Assembly: GCA_963920525.1 (NCBI GenBank)
Contig: OY986436.1
Span: 92,240,868-92,304,867, forward strand
DNA length: 64,000 nucleotides
Reading direction: 5' to 3'
DNA from: Dichetophora obliterata
Taxonomy: Eukaryota; Arthropoda; Insecta; Diptera; Sciomyzidae
This document shows, one piece after another, positions 33,307 to 44,866 of the stretch. The position numbers were made by a program, and so were the translations under genes. The notes beneath the pieces were generated by a model. It was not told where the DNA came from, did not search any database, and saw only the letters and a list, made by a program, of their open reading frames with translations. The stretch's first letter is position 1. Each line of letters begins with the position of its first letter.

Positions 33307-34104
33307 TTATAGCTTACTACAACTGTTTAACAAACAAATTCTAAACAACACCTTTCCTGTTGAATTTCTTAAGTAGGTCTTTATTCGCTTCATGCACGAA
33401 AAGGTGCGCTCAGCTGTACTGGTTGACGTCATTTTTTGGTAACGCGCCCTTGCGGCTAATATACTGCTTCCGCAGTCTAACTTCAGCAACAGCTGTTGAT
33501 GGTGGGCAGTCAAGAAACTCTTCGTAAAACTCAAAGGTGGATTTAAGATTATTTTCTGAAGAGACATAATTAAAAAGTGCCTGAAATCCAGTTAGAATTT
33601 TTCTATGGTTTGTGAACCTTTCCTTCAACTCCATTTTATAAAAATCCAGAAATTCATTAAACGGTTTCACACGGAAATATTTTTCTATTGGCAGGCCATC
33701 ATGTTTCTGAGTTCTTGTAAGTGTACCAGTTATATCAATGGTTTCTCCAAGCGACTTTGCTTCTATAAACATTTTTTCAAACGTTTTTTCATTCTCGCGA
33801 ATTTTTCAATTTCACGCTGAACATCGTCTGCCAAAACGATTGCCTCAACCAAATCAATATTCTTTTTTTGAAAATTTAGACTCAATGGCAACGAATGCTG
33901 GTAAAGTAAAACCACAATCTTGAGGGTCAATATAAATTCAAAGTCAATTGCATTTTTCAATATTCTAGAATTTGGATCATCATGCTGCATTTGTTCATGC
34001 TGGAAAATTGCATGGAAGTCGCTAACCGATTCGCACTTTGCAATCCATCTGGTTAAATTTAATCTTTTTCGACGTTTTCGCTCTTTCACAAGAATCGGTT
34101 TCAA
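33307..34104 (-). pseudogene. hAT transposase pseudogene (ZMYM1/DUF4371 type)
   Basis: Three overlapping minus-strand frames form one protein: RLNLTRWIAKCESVSDF (the conserved T-R-W block), then LGETIDITGTLTRTQKHDG and FNEFLDFYKMELKERF, and finally STAERTFSCMKRIKTYLRNS, the dimerisation-domain motif (S-x-A-E-R-x-F-S). Frameshifts occur near 33765 and 33440. The upstream catalytic part is absent. Function was cut-and-paste transposition; this copy is inactive. Confidence 0.85.
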
Positions 34105-34426
34105 TAATGGTAGTTTCTCGTGTCACTTGGTGATTTTTAGGTACAGTTGTACCTTTTACTGCACATTAAGACGAGGCGAATCGAGACGATTGCAACTTGC
34201 CGAACGTCTGACGAGTTCGGGTTTTACGGTACAAAACGTAAGGACAAGCTGTTTCGTTCAGTTTCGTTAAATTACGTTTGATCATTTTGGGCAAAAACAT
34301 TGAATTACATTAAAGAGAACATTTTCTTCTCTACTCGTTACGGAGCAACTCGTCTATTTTGGTTGGTATGCTGTATGGTATGATAAATAACAAATTCAGC
34401 ACTTAAACATACTTGCTGCTTATTTT

Positions 34427-34584
34427 TTATTGTTGAATGGCAAATTTCCGCGCTAATTACATGTACGTGCATATAATCGACAGAGAAATTTTGACATTTC
34501 AACTGTTATTGTTGAATGGCAAATTTCCGCGCTAATTACATGTACGTGCATATAATCGACAGAGAAATTTTGACATTTCAACTG
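34427..34584. repeat. 79-bp tandem duplication
   Basis: 'tgttgaatggcaaatttccg' through 'gacatttcaactgttatt' occurs twice in direct succession without visible mismatch (first copy from 34427, second from 34506), inside the hAT element. Confidence 0.85.
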
Positions 34585-35154
34585 TCCACTCACGAATAGA
34601 AATTTGGCAACATAGCAATAATTTTCGCTTCTACAGCATACTAGCTGGCGAAAAAAATTTCGCTGCCTGTTCGTTGTCAAAAATCTCAATGGATTTCTTA
34701 TAGAATTTTTGTTCGTTCCTACAGCATACTAAGCCTTAAGCAAAAAATACATTCGGTCAATCGGATGAGTTTAGATAAAATTTGTTAAAAAAATTTTAAA
34801 TGCGCAGTGCTAGCAAATTGGGTTTTTTTATTCGAACAATTTATGTAAAGAATTTAGTTCTATTTTTTCAAAATTTATAAAAGCTTAATTTTTAAATTAA
34901 GCTATAGGTAAAGGGAGGGAATATATCCCCTTTATCACCCGTAGCTACGCCACTGGAGTATAGATATAGATAACTTTGAATTACATTTAGTTTTAACCAA
35001 TATAAAAAATGAACAATAACAACAAATTTATGACTAAATGTATCAAACGAAAACTTTTTATAAAACAAAACAAATTTTTACATGAATTTAATTCTGAACT
35101 GTTTAGATCAAGTAAGTTTGAAGAAGGCGACAACAACAAATTTGTGTCTTATAA

Positions 35155-35790
35155 ATGACAAATAGTGTCTTTATAAATGACATTTTTACCGTGTGCAGTG
35201 ATGTGCTGATGCATGTTTATGCCGACGACATTCAGTTGTATTGTTCAAACCGTGTCGGACTACTTGATGAGTTGTGTTGCAGGTTGAATGACGATCTCAG
35301 TGCAGTTTGTAAGTGGGCGTCTGACAATGTTATCTGCCTTAATGCAAGGAAGTCTTATGTTCTGCCTATCTCTAAGGATAAACTTAGCAACCTTGATCTA
35401 GCAATTTATCGTCAGTACGAACAAATTCAAACAATCTATTATGTTATTTTTTTCGAACATCTAAAACAGTTTAATAAAAGCCTTAAAATTGATAGGTTTT
35501 AATTAATTTGCTTTTAATTATAAATAATCATATGTTATATGTATATAGGGTCAATAAATAAATAATTAGTTATCTAACTTTAAGATTTTTATTAGCCATC
35601 TGTTTATTATGATTTTTTATTTTTATGTTTATCTCTATTTTATTTTTATCTATAAAATGACTTTCGTTAAGTGCTACCTTCAATTTCATGAGTTGATTAT
35701 ATATTCTTATGCGTTGTACTAATTAAAGATCTATTTGTATCTTACTGTACTAATTTATGTTCAAATAAATAATAATAATAATAAACCATC
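35155..35790 (+). pseudogene. CR1-like LINE RT fragment and 3' tail
   Basis: [24 protein letters not shown] carries RT motif C (YADD). It is followed by a thumb-like segment (LDELCCRLNDDLSAVCKWAS), and then homology fades. The non-coding 3' part ends in (AAT/AAAT)n at about 35766-35785. It resembles the copy at 58238-59880. 5'-truncated, as usual for LINEs. Confidence 0.8.
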
Positions 35791-36840
35791 GAAACTGTGA
35801 CTTTTTTATACGAGAGCAATAAATTAGAATTGGAGGAAAACACATGTTAAAATTTTTTGTGATAAATCTGTAGTAATTATAAGAATATGAAATAATTTCA
35901 TAGAAGAAAATAAAAAGAAAAATGTAAATTTCTTCTGGTACACCCTGACGGCGTACAAAGGTTGACCGATCTTCTGAGTTGCAAATTGGAACTGTGGCTT
36001 GGACATGACGGCAAGAACCGCAAAATTAAATTGTTGAAAAACTTTATATAATTAATTGTGTTTCTAAATTCTTATAATTTTGCTCCAGTCCTGGATTAAT
36101 TATCTTCATTAATTCCGAAGATATAGCCTATGCCCCACAAAAGGACCATGCAAAAAGTAAGTGTTCTCGAATGGGTTAAGTATTAAAAAAAAAATTTTTG
36201 TAGGACGAACTAGGAAAAGTTATTTGCAGGTCCTGGCTGTATCGAATCTATACTAGTAGATTAAAAAAGATTGCACTTAATTTTATAGGATTTTTTTTTT
36301 CATCGAAATTTGTCAATTTTCATTTGATAAGATCATATATTAAAATTACTAAAATATATATGAAGTTTCATATTTTTAAGAGTTCGTTATTCTTTTTATT
36401 TACTCAAATATTTTTTATAATAAAAAAATTTACTTGACTCAGTTTAATCAAAACACAAAGTTTTGGCAATTATTCGTTTAAGAGAACCCAATACGAACTG
36501 AACAAAACATGATTTTCTTTTATAATATCTCAACTTTTAAGTATCACAGCGTAGCCAAAACTGAGTCTTTCCCCTAAATATTTTGTTTTTTCTTATCTAT
36601 GCAATTACCTGTCGATTGATACCAATATTGTTAGATGTCGAGTCATAAAAAATTTTAATTTTTGTCAATGGGGCAACGTACTGTGCGGCGGTAGAAGGCC
36701 GGTTGGTTTAAAAGTAAGTATTTTTGGTAATTTTTTTGAGCAGTTTTGCTTGCTCAAACTTTTGTTCAGTGTTGCTGTTATACAAAAATACCTCTTGACA
36801 ATTAATTGTGATCTATTCTTTGAATGTTTTCAACTAAAAT
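35791..36840. other. No gene seen
   Basis: AT-rich, without a recognisable gene or element boundary. Confidence 0.4.
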
Positions 36841-36960
36841 GCTCTTTAGATCAAGTTATTTTGAAGAAGTCAGTCACACAGCAGTCTAAACAGAACTCTT
36901 TTGGAAGGGGCTAAACTTCCATCTTCAGTAGTCTTAAGTGATTAAGAGCAGGTTCTCATC
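36841..36960 (+). repeat. LINE 5'-region copy
   Basis: 'cagtctaaacagaactcttt' and 'cttccatcttcagtagtctt' match the inverse of 43815-43930, the leader upstream of the DUF4780-type ORF1. Coding is not attached. Confidence 0.6.
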
Positions 36961-37220
36961 TAGAGGTCCAAAAACACGGTGATGTTATTGATTATTTTTT
37001 CATAGAAGGAAGTAAATGAACACCTTGCGTTTTTTTGCAGTTATTTATTGATTCTTAAATTATAAAAAAATATTTTTTGTGGTGCATAAAAGTGTCAATA
37101 CGCCATGAAACGTCACTTTTAAAAAAAAGGTACACAAAAGGTCTCCGTCGCATAGCACGTTCATGTCATCTGATATAAAAAAAAACAAAAAACTTAAAGT
37201 TTTCTATATGACCTTGTTGT

Positions 37221-37460
37221 TATAACGTTGATTTTCTATGATTTAAATACAAATTCCAAATGTTTGATAGTTTAAATCATACTTGAATTTAAATACAAAT
37301 TCTAGTTGTTTGATAGTTTAAAATCGTTTTCGGCCCTGCAATAACATTTTTTGTTTTTATGTTTATTTTCTATGATTTAAATACAAATTCTAAGTGTTTG
37401 ATAGTTTAAATCATACTTGATTTTAAATACAAATTCTAGTTGCTTGATAGTTTAAAATCG
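37221..37460 (+). repeat. Direct repeat of about 105 bp
   Basis: 'ctatgatttaaatacaaatt' plus about 85 further bp occur at 37231-37330 and again at 37368-37460. Only the second lies within the palindrome described next. Confidence 0.7.
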
Positions 37461-37599
37461 TTTATTGGGCTTTAGATAAGGTTAGAACAATTAATTGCTC
37501 TAATAAATTTTTTCCAAAGAAACAACAACAGCAATACCAAAAACAACATTTTTTATATGAAAAGTAAAACATCACTAGCTGATTTTATTGCAATTTCGG

Positions 37600-37735
37600 C
37601 CCTGCTACAGGCTTCATCAGAAATCTTTGTGATGCCGGCAGGAATCAAACCCGGGCCGTGACACGTCGTGCAAGCGCATTGGTGCACAACACCACAGAGG
37701 CGATGAGATTTCAGTGTAGAGCTAGACCAAAAATA
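37600..37735 (-). mobile_element. tRNA-derived SINE (minus)
   Basis: Read on the minus strand: 'catcgcctctgtggtgttgt' (A-box region), then the pol III B-box GGTTTGATTCC (inverse at 37641-37651), then 'tgccggcatcacaaagattt'. The 5' strand does not pair with the 3' TGCCGGCA acceptor-like strand, so it is not a functional tRNA. Confidence 0.7.
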
Positions 37736-37914
37736 ACACTGAAACAGCCTGAAGATTTTCCTTTAGCAAATCTAAAAACAACTTCAGTAACCATGCTTTG
37801 TTAGTGGTGAACTCCAACAGACTGTTAGACTCCATAATAATAACATAATAACATAACTAAAGTAAAGCAAAAATACAAAAACAACTGGAAAATATGAAAG
37901 GGAGAAAAACTTAG

Positions 37915-38045
37915 AAATTGACACTGAAATCTCATCGCATCTGTAGTGTAGTGCGCTAATGCCCTTGCACGGCGTGTCACGTCCCGGGTTCGATTCCTGC
38001 CGGCATCACAAAGATTTCTGATGAAGCCTGTAGCAGGGTCGAAAT
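37915..38045 (+). mobile_element. tRNA-derived SINE (plus)
   Basis: Contains 'ctcatcgcatctgtagtgta' (A-box region) and a perfect B-box GGTTCGATTCC at 37987-37997, followed by 'tgccggcatcacaaagattt'. It is preceded by about 85 bp also present at 25965, so that leader is part of the family. Confidence 0.7.
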
Positions 38046-38285
38046 TGCAATAAAATCAGCTAGTGATGTTTTCCTTTTCATATAAAAAATGTTGTTGTTG
38101 TTGGTATTGCTGTTGTTGTTTCTTTGGAAAAATTTATTAGAGCAATTAATTGTTTTAGATTTGTTTAGAATTGTATTAGAGCAAGCAACTATAATTTGTA
38201 TTTAAAATCAAGTATGATTTAAACTTTAAAACACTTAGAATTTGTATTTAAATCATAGAAAATAAACATAAAAACAAAAAAATTT

Positions 38286-38930
38286 ATAAATTACTGGCTG
38301 ATATATCCGGTGTAACTCGAGAGTAATTTATTTAAACATTACGATTTTGAATATATGTGAGTGTTTTTTATGTCAAAATAAAAAAAAATTTTAAAATTTT
38401 ATACACAAAAAACTCCGATAAAAAAAGTATTATAATTACAAAATTACCGTAAGTTGAAAAATTTCGGAGGGAGCGTGGCAAAAACTAAGTTTGTAACATT
38501 TTAATATAATATCAACAAATAGTTAAAAATTACAAACGTAATTACAAATTACAAACGAAGTAACGTTTTTTTTACATTTTTTGGTATTTAAAGTGCTCTA
38601 AAAAAACAACCGACCAATTTTATCTAAATTTAGGTTTCCCAAAAATTTTATATACTTTAAAATAAAAAAAAAATTCAAGTCAATCCCTATAGTAGTTTTT
38701 GAGATATCGTGGAGAAGAGCTTGAAAAACATAATTTTTCAGAAAACGCGCTCTATAATTTGGTTGACGATTTTTTCTAGTTCATATATGGAAATATAGGT
38801 CCTTTTTGTATGCAATAACTTTTTTATACAATTGTTATCGGCCAAACTGCTTCGGGAACACATTCACACACGACAAGTTAGCTAAAATTTAAAAAAAATA
38901 ATGGAGTTTTTTGGTCGTGTTTCATGAGAA
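38286..38930. other. No gene seen
   Basis: AT-rich, with long A runs. No supported feature. Confidence 0.4.
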
Positions 38931-39100
38931 CATCCCCTAAAGCTGTGACCGACCTACTGTTTAAGTTTTATATGATTTGAAACTTTTAGAATAAATTCCT
39001 TTGTTGAGATCACAAGAATTTAATTTCTCATGTGCCATTTTAATCATATGACGATAAAGCAGTAAGTTCTTTATTAGATCAAGCCTAAAACTCTACCAGG
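38931..39100 (+). repeat. LINE 5'-region copy
   Basis: 'aagctgtgacc' and 'tttaagttttatatgatttg' match the inverse of 43790-43830 (LINE leader) and also 55965-56060. Confidence 0.6.
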
Positions 39101-39738
39101 GATTGTGTCTGTTAGGTTAGCCTAGTGTGACTGCCTCAAACGAAACACACTTAGGCCAATGAGGACCGTTTCGATACCAGGGTTTTATTTTTCCATTCTC
39201 TTTCTAAACCAATTTTCGCTGTTTACTAAGCCTAGGATTCGGAATACCGAAGATTCCGAGAGTTCGTCAAAGTCATTGAAAAATCTGCTGCCTAATTGAA
39301 GGAAGCGCTGGGAAATAGGGCGTACCTAAAATTTAGATCGTATTCAAAGAGTTCTCAAAAGTTGCAAAGGGTGGTCAAGATCTCCCAAAAAAATTTTGTA
39401 GGAAAAACTAAGGATATCTTCCTCTCACGCAAGGATAAAGTTCTTTTTTAAGAAAAGCAGTAAAAAATAACGATCTCAAAATGCTATGATTTGTTTAAGA
39501 AAAGCTGCATAGGTCATACAGAAAAAGAGAATAAAGACTTAAATTAACAATACCCTGCCAAACACGATGCCACTCTTGATTTTTACCCACAAGGTCCTGT
39601 GTGAAGAATATTCGAACCTAAAGATACACTCTAGGTAGTACAGAACTTTTGATTGCTGACTGTCTAAATTTTGGCGATTTTAATTATAGTGTTGACGCTT
39701 TCCTTAAATTTGGCGAATAAATAATTTGCATATTTTTT
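39101..39738. other. Unassigned repeat-like DNA
   Basis: Less AT-rich than its surroundings, beginning 'gttaggttagcctagtgtga'. It follows a LINE leader, so may be further LINE 5'-UTR or remnant, but no frame shows a recognisable domain. Confidence 0.3.
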
Positions 39739-40422
39739 GCATATGCTTTTTCTTGTTTTTGAGAAATGTATACCTGAATGCAATTTTTCAACTTTTTCAA
39801 AAAAATGAATATAAGGCTTTATACCTCGGCAACCAAAAGTGGTACCGAAGATAATTTCCTTAATTTCCTTAATTTCCTTAATTTAGATTCTTCAAATATT
39901 TCTGAACAATGCCCTGTGCAAGAGTATCAATTTACATCACCAGGTTAAGACCACGATTTTTTTCCTATTTCGATTTTTTAAAAAAAATTTCCTTCCAATC
40001 ATGAATTTTATTATTTCGTTATAACACCTCAGCTCAGCATTCACAAAAATGTTATACTAAAATTTTAAGTTTCTGAGATGGCTATTCAATGGGTCTCAAT
40101 TGTCTTAACAATTGTTGTTAAAAAGTGTTTTAATGAAATAATAACCATAAAAGAGATAGGAACCAAATTGTTACATTTCCTGCTTGAAGTAACTTTTTTT
40201 ATATATCAAAATAGGAAAAAATCGTGGCCTTTTCCTGCTGTCTTAAAAGAAATAGTTTTAGACACGGTTTCGTTCAAAAATATTTGAAAAATCCAATTTG
40301 ATAAAACTATCTTCAGTACCACTTCTGGTGCCCCAGATATAAAACCTTATATTCATTTTTTTGAAAAAGTTGGAAAATTGCATTCAAATATACTTTTCTC
40401 CATAACATGAAAATGCATATGC
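39739..40422. mobile_element. Inverted-repeat MITE, 684 bp
   Basis: GCATATGC tips. The arms include 'aactttttcaaaaaaatgaa' and 'tataaggctttatacctcgg' at left, with inverses at 40330-40400. Inside, near 39872-39899, lies a short microsatellite (TTCCTTAATT repeated about four times). TSD not resolved. Confidence 0.7.
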
Positions 40423-40547
40423 GATATGGGGAATGTTTAATCTCTAAGCGTGTCTGCCAATCAGGCAGTGCCCTGTAAAGACCCCTACCATAGTGCTGAT
40501 GTGGTCTCTACTAAGAGAAATGAGTTCTTTTGAAAGCTTAATACCTG

Positions 40548-40903
40548 TGACACATTGGCAGACTTAAACTTGTTTAAATCGCTTTTCTAGTTTAATTTTC
40601 TGATAAACTATGTTTAGAATTCGTTTAGTCAAAACTAGTTTCCGAAAGTCGTTTATCGCAGCTAAACGAGTTTTAACATCTGATTTTGATATTCTTCTTT
40701 ATACACTTTCGTTGATAGCTATTGTGCACTCTCTCAAGCACACACGCTGAAATTTTACGATTATAGTGTTGTTCGCTCGCCCAATGCTTCTATATTTTTC
40801 GTTATTTTTTCAAACTAGTTAAGAAAAATATTGAGTATGTCATCCCCAATGGTTATGTTTTAAACTACAAAAGATAATCAAGATTACCTATGCCAATGTG
40901 TCA
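40548..40903. mobile_element. MITE with TGACACATTGGCA ends
   Basis: TGACACATTGGCAGACTTAA at left and TGCCAATGTGTCA at right are inverse. It is inserted in the LINE between RNase H and the C-terminal motif. TSD not clear. Confidence 0.65.
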
Positions 40904-40949
40904 AAGCTATAAGGGTTAGTTTGGACCAGATTTGGCGCGTGTTACCTGC

Positions 40950-41400
40950 TGATCATCTGTTGTTGGTTTTAATGCCGATAACTCATGTGTAAGGAGTGGT
41001 GAGAGAAAAACCAAGGCTTGCCTTATCTGTAGATAATTGTTTGGTAGTACCTGTACGAGCAAATTCATCTGCTTTGCAGTTACCTAGAAAATTCCTATGT
41101 CCAGGAATCCATCAAAGAAGGATTCTGAGCTGCTTTGCCATCTCATTTAGAGATTGCGGCAGTTAAGAAATGTTTCAGATATTATTTCAACAGTTCCTAG
41201 GACTTTCAAAGCGGCTTGACTATTGGATAGTATGTAAATATCCATGGAAGATATCTCATTTACCTGAAGCCAAGTTAACGCTTCATGTATAGCACTAATT
41301 TCAGGTTGAAATACACTGCAATGATCAGGGAGCCTGAAGGCTATATTAATGTTTGACGCTTCAGAGTAGAATTAATTTGAGTAGAGTAGAGCAGAATTTG
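40950..41400 (-). pseudogene. LINE RNase H domain fragment
   Basis: Minus-strand translation gives RLPDHCSVFQPEISAIHEAL, then IYILSNSQAALKVL and an altered ETFLNC, followed by a decayed G-H-x-x-I-x-G-N-x-x-A-D region. These are the RNase H1 blocks of LINE ORF2 (E in the helix, S/D-S-Q-A-A). The expected Asp of 'DSQAA' reads Asn, and stops are present, so it is inactive. Confidence 0.75.
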
Positions 41401-41569
41401 AGTAATTTATATCTCAAGTGAAAGCCGATTAATCTTACGTGGATTTTTAGAAGAAAAAATTAGAGAGACTAATTGGTCGAAGTCTTTTGGGTGTACATAT
41501 GAGCTTTTGTCTGCCTTAGGTTTAAAGATAGCCTTCATATTACTCCAACGTTCGGAAATTTGATTTAGG

Positions 41570-42540
41570 TCAAGGCAGCTTTTGCCGCTCCTTCATGATG
41601 CCGTACGACTTCTGAATTTCAATGGGAGCTACACCATCAGGTCCTGGTGACTTAAATGGTTTGAAGCTACTGATTGCCCATTCTAGCATTGTTTGTGGAA
41701 GTACTTTTAGGGATATGTTCACAGATGGTAACTGATCTTCCTGAATTGGAGCATTACATAGTTCTGAATATCCAGGAAAATGAGTTTCTACTAAAACATT
41801 CAAAGATTCCGCACTGTTGGTGATTCAAGTACCATCTTCCTTTTTCATGAAGCTTGGATTAATGGGAACCTTTGCTAGAATTTTCCTAAGCTTTGACGCC
41901 TTCGAGGTTTGTGTTACTTTTTCACAAAAGATCCTGCTTTTCACAACTTATTCTTGTATTCTTTAAGAGCTACTTTATAGCTTGTCCATGTTTCTGTGGA
42001 TCTAGAGGCATTTGCCTTTTTTTAGGAGTTTTCTGGACTTGTTACGGAGCTCCTCGATTCCTTGGTTCTACCAGGGTGGATTTTGCTTCCACCTTGGTGT
42101 TTTTTTTTTGTGGATGAGCGGTATCGAGAGCTTTATTAATGGAATCTGTGAGACTATCAACTACGTAGTCTAGCGATGATTTATAGAAGGGATGACTCAA
42201 TGGTTCAGTTTAGAGATCCGTTTTTAACGAGTCTAAGTAAACATCCTAGTTAACTTGTTTGAGGTTGCTGCTCGGTCTGAAAAGGAGTGTTCCTTTCAAA
42301 CTCTCTAATTCTCAATTCTATTAGATATATGATCGGAGGCAATGGTAATATCAAAGATTTCCTGCCTATTACTAATAATGAAGGACGGTTCATTATCTAC
42401 ATTATTTATGTTTAGATTGGTATTAAGGATGAAGTCATGAAGATACTCACCCTGTTCGTTGGTGTCTGAACTTATAGATAGAGGTTTATTTGAACTACCC
42501 TCAGCATCTAGACTGTTAGTAGTGTTTTGACCTTCACGAC
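41570..42540 (-). pseudogene. LINE endonuclease C-terminus and RT N-terminus
   Basis: From about 42480 downward: YLHDFILNTNLNINNVDNEP, then FIISNRQEIFDITIASDHIS, the end of an AP-endonuclease domain (N-R-x-E-x-x-D-I-T), and a degenerate SFSDR motif. Further down, FKPFKSPGPDGVAPIEIQ is the entry of the reverse transcriptase (S-P-G-P-D-G-x-x-P). Several stops and frameshifts separate the pieces. The catalytic YADD block is missing. Confidence 0.75.
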
Positions 42541-42543
42541 TGT

Positions 42544-43523
42544 CTAGTCGGACTCATCGTCAGATTTAAGGAGATCATCCTTTAAGGAGGACAACCCGAA
42601 GGTCTGCGGCAGTCTCATCATGGGGCTTGCACCCTCAGGTTCCGGTACAGGGGGGCAGGTTAGTATAGAAGAGACATCTTTAATTGGATTGGAAGCATGC
42701 TCTTCCTCCAGTGATGCTTCATCTTTCTTATAGATCCTCAGTGTGATCGATAAGAAGGCCAAGGACTCCTGATTGATAACAAAAGTTTCCGATCTGAAGT
42801 CCCACTTTGGCTCTTCAATCCGTGGCACCTTCCAGTTTAATGTTGGCAGACCGTGGCTCCCAATCTGTTCGTCTCCAAGATTGTCTGAGGACCAGAGTAT
42901 ATGGCAGGGACACGGCCACGAGCTCTAGGTCTGTTAGGAATCTGGTCCCTAGCCACGACCGCGAGATTCGCACCCGGCCATACCTCACCAATCCTAGAGA
43001 TGGCAATCTTGTAGAGGCCCACAGACTTTTGGTCAACGCATGAGATCAGCTTCACGTGGATCTGATGACATCCACTCTCACGACAGGAAAGACCTCTACC
43101 GGGAAAATCATTCACAAGCGGAATGAATAATGAAGACAACTTGCCTTCAACGCTCCTCCACTTCTCAGGCGTAATACTGCCGTTTGGATCGCCTTTGTCG
43201 ATTACCACAATGATAATTTTCCCAGCAGCGATCTCGCTGAACAGCTTTGGAGTGGCTGTGCTACCATAGATTTTCTTTGCTTTCGACTGAGGAACCCCTT
43301 CCTGAGATCTTTGACCCTTAGGGGGCATCGATCTGAGTTTAGGGGCAGTTTGTGTCTTCTCCAGGATTCCCACCGCCCACTTCCAGGACGACTTCTGCTC
43401 TTTGGTGCTCTGGTTTTCGGGGATACACGCGATATGATACCGTGATCTCAACGCTGCTTTCCGAGCAACATTACCCGTCCTCTTGGTGGGAGGCATTATT
43501 TTAGCCGAAGCCTTCACCAGCAT
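42544..43523 (-). pseudogene. LINE ORF1, DUF4780-type
   Basis: Minus-strand 228-codon frame from ATG at 43523, then a frameshift near 42845 into GLPTLNWKVPRIEEPKWDFR and on to the acidic end LLKSDDESD (42544). The central block IIIVVIDKGDPNGSITPEKW, then VEGKLSSLF, then ISRIGEVWPGANLAVV matches the DUF4780 pattern common in insect LINE ORF1 products. A basic N-terminus (KRTGNVARKAALRSR) could bind RNA. The role would be RNP formation for target-primed reverse transcription. Only one frameshift, so this LINE is relatively young. Confidence 0.75.
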
Positions 43524-43529
43524 CTATCG

Positions 43530-43930
43530 CTGGTTGAGCATTTAGAGACTGCGTGTCTGTAGGCCGTTGTCCAGGTGTAGAATTTAAAGACCGCGTGTCT
43601 GGCGTAGCTGTAGCCCATACCTCTATCCGATGGGAGGGATTCCTACCAGTCTGAACTATGGCTATTGAGATCTAGAAAACAGTAGGAGAACTGAGTAATT
43701 ATTAGCAGACGGCACCCACGTGGATTGTTAGGTAGAGGAGGTTTTGCTCGCCTGTGTCTGTTCCAGCACAGGCATTTACTCTAACAATTGTCAAATCATA
43801 TAAGACTTAAACAGGTTGGTCACAGCTTTATCACTTAAGACTACTGAAGATGGATGTTAAGCTCCCTCCAAAACAGTTCTGTCTAGTTTGCTGTTTGATT
43901 GACTCTATACAGAGTTGTTTTTGTTGCATT
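43530..43930 (-). repeat. LINE leader (5' UTR)
   Basis: Directly upstream of ORF1 on the minus strand. Pieces of it occur alone at 36841, 38931 and 55840, showing that this LINE family is repeated in the window. Confidence 0.6.
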
Positions 43931-44304
43931 CTGAAAGTCAACTTGACCTAAATAGCTCACAACTTAAATCATGTAAAATACCTTTTATACATTTATTACC
44001 ACTTTAAAAAAGGTAATAATAGGGAATATTTTTTCAATCAACTTTCTAGTTTACATGTTTTGCAATATAAAAAATTGTTAATTAGTCACGGGTTATTTGG
44101 GACTTTTAAAAGATCGGGGTTGTCTGTACTTAGAATAGAGTACACATAAGTGTATCAGATCCGGTTTCAATGTGGAAAGTCATCAATGATATTTGAAGAA
44201 ACCAGTAAAATTAAGTTATACATGTACATATCAGTTCAATACTACTTGAGAGAATATTTCGAGATAGAGAATAAAAGAGGGCCAAGAATCGAACCCCGCT
44301 AAGA

Positions 44305-44504
44305 GAGCTTAAATTTAAGATTATCCAACGAAATATCAAAAAATATCTGTTATCATCCAAAGTTAGAATTTGAAAAGAAACTGTTGATTAGTTGTATTTT
44401 TACATGAAAAACAGAAATTTGAAATTTGGACGATAACAGCTCCGCTAAAACAAAAGATATAATATTTGTTGATGTTTCGTTGGATAATCTCAAAGTTTAA
44501 GCTC
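44305..44504. mobile_element. Small foldback MITE, 200 bp
   Basis: GAGCTTAAATTTAAGATTAT and its inverse ATAATCTCAAAGTTTAAGCTC, with 'ccaacgaaatatc' and 'gatgtttcgttgg' inside. No TSD recognised. Confidence 0.6.
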
Positions 44505-44866
44505 AAAAATTTAACGTCCAAAATCTGAACAAGTGCTTTTCTATTGTAGCCTCCACCTTTAGGACTTGAGCAGTTGTCCAAAATTTTTACAGCTTTAAAA
44601 AAAGTTATAGTGGTGTGTTCACGAAAACCTAACTGCACAGACAAGTGTACTATATCGTGAATGCCCCTAATATCATCTTTTCGTTGCAAACATCATCATA
44701 TATATTTTGCAAAGCTAGGCTAGCTTTTTCTCCTGTTGCTTCTACTCATTCATCTTTCTCCTTGTTGCTGTTTTTCTAATTTCTCTGTGTTGGTGCTGCT
44801 CAGTGCTTCTGCTGTTGCATGCATATTAACCTGTTGTTATGGTATTGTTCGATTTTGCTAATCACC

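Larger units (their letters stand above)
32988..34955 (-). mobile_element. hAT element with both ends, decayed transposase
   Basis: CAGTGGCGTCGCTAGGTTTT and its inverse end GTAGCTACGCCACTG are typical hAT termini. The flanks tagtatag (32980-32987) and gagtatag (34956-34963) match at 7 of 8 bases. Transposase pieces lie on the minus strand at 33307-34104. Length 1968 bp, shorter than an autonomous element, so the N-terminal part is missing. It lies directly beside the 31950-32960 element. Confidence 0.8.
37347..38285. mobile_element. Foldback formed by head-to-head tRNA-like SINEs
   Basis: 37347-37730 is the inverse of 37915-38285: 'atgtttattttctatgattt', 'caattaattgctctaataaa', 'aacaacaacagcaatacca', 'cctgctacaggcttcatcag' and 'tctttgtgatgccggcagg' all recur inverted. 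The central loop is about 185 bp. Each arm holds one tRNA-like unit with its 5' end towards the loop. No TSD recognised. Confidence 0.8.
40423..43930 (-). mobile_element. LINE with RNase H, minus strand, decayed
   Basis: On the minus strand the order is: leader (43930-43530), DUF4780-type ORF1 (43523-42544), endonuclease C-terminus (about 42540-42120), RT N-terminus (41803-41570), RNase H (about 41400-40950) and a C-terminal TGHCLIGRHA-like motif (about 40480). Most of the RT is deleted. RNase H plus this ORF1 points to the R1/LOA/I group. A MITE splits the 3' part. Confidence 0.8.

Noticed and set aside
37920..38010. Possible functional tRNA gene
   Set aside because: A- and B-boxes are present, but the 5' acceptor strand does not pair with the 3' strand and the sequence is duplicated with a SINE tail.
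42807..43043. Plus-strand frame of 78 codons
   Set aside because: Antisense to LINE ORF1.
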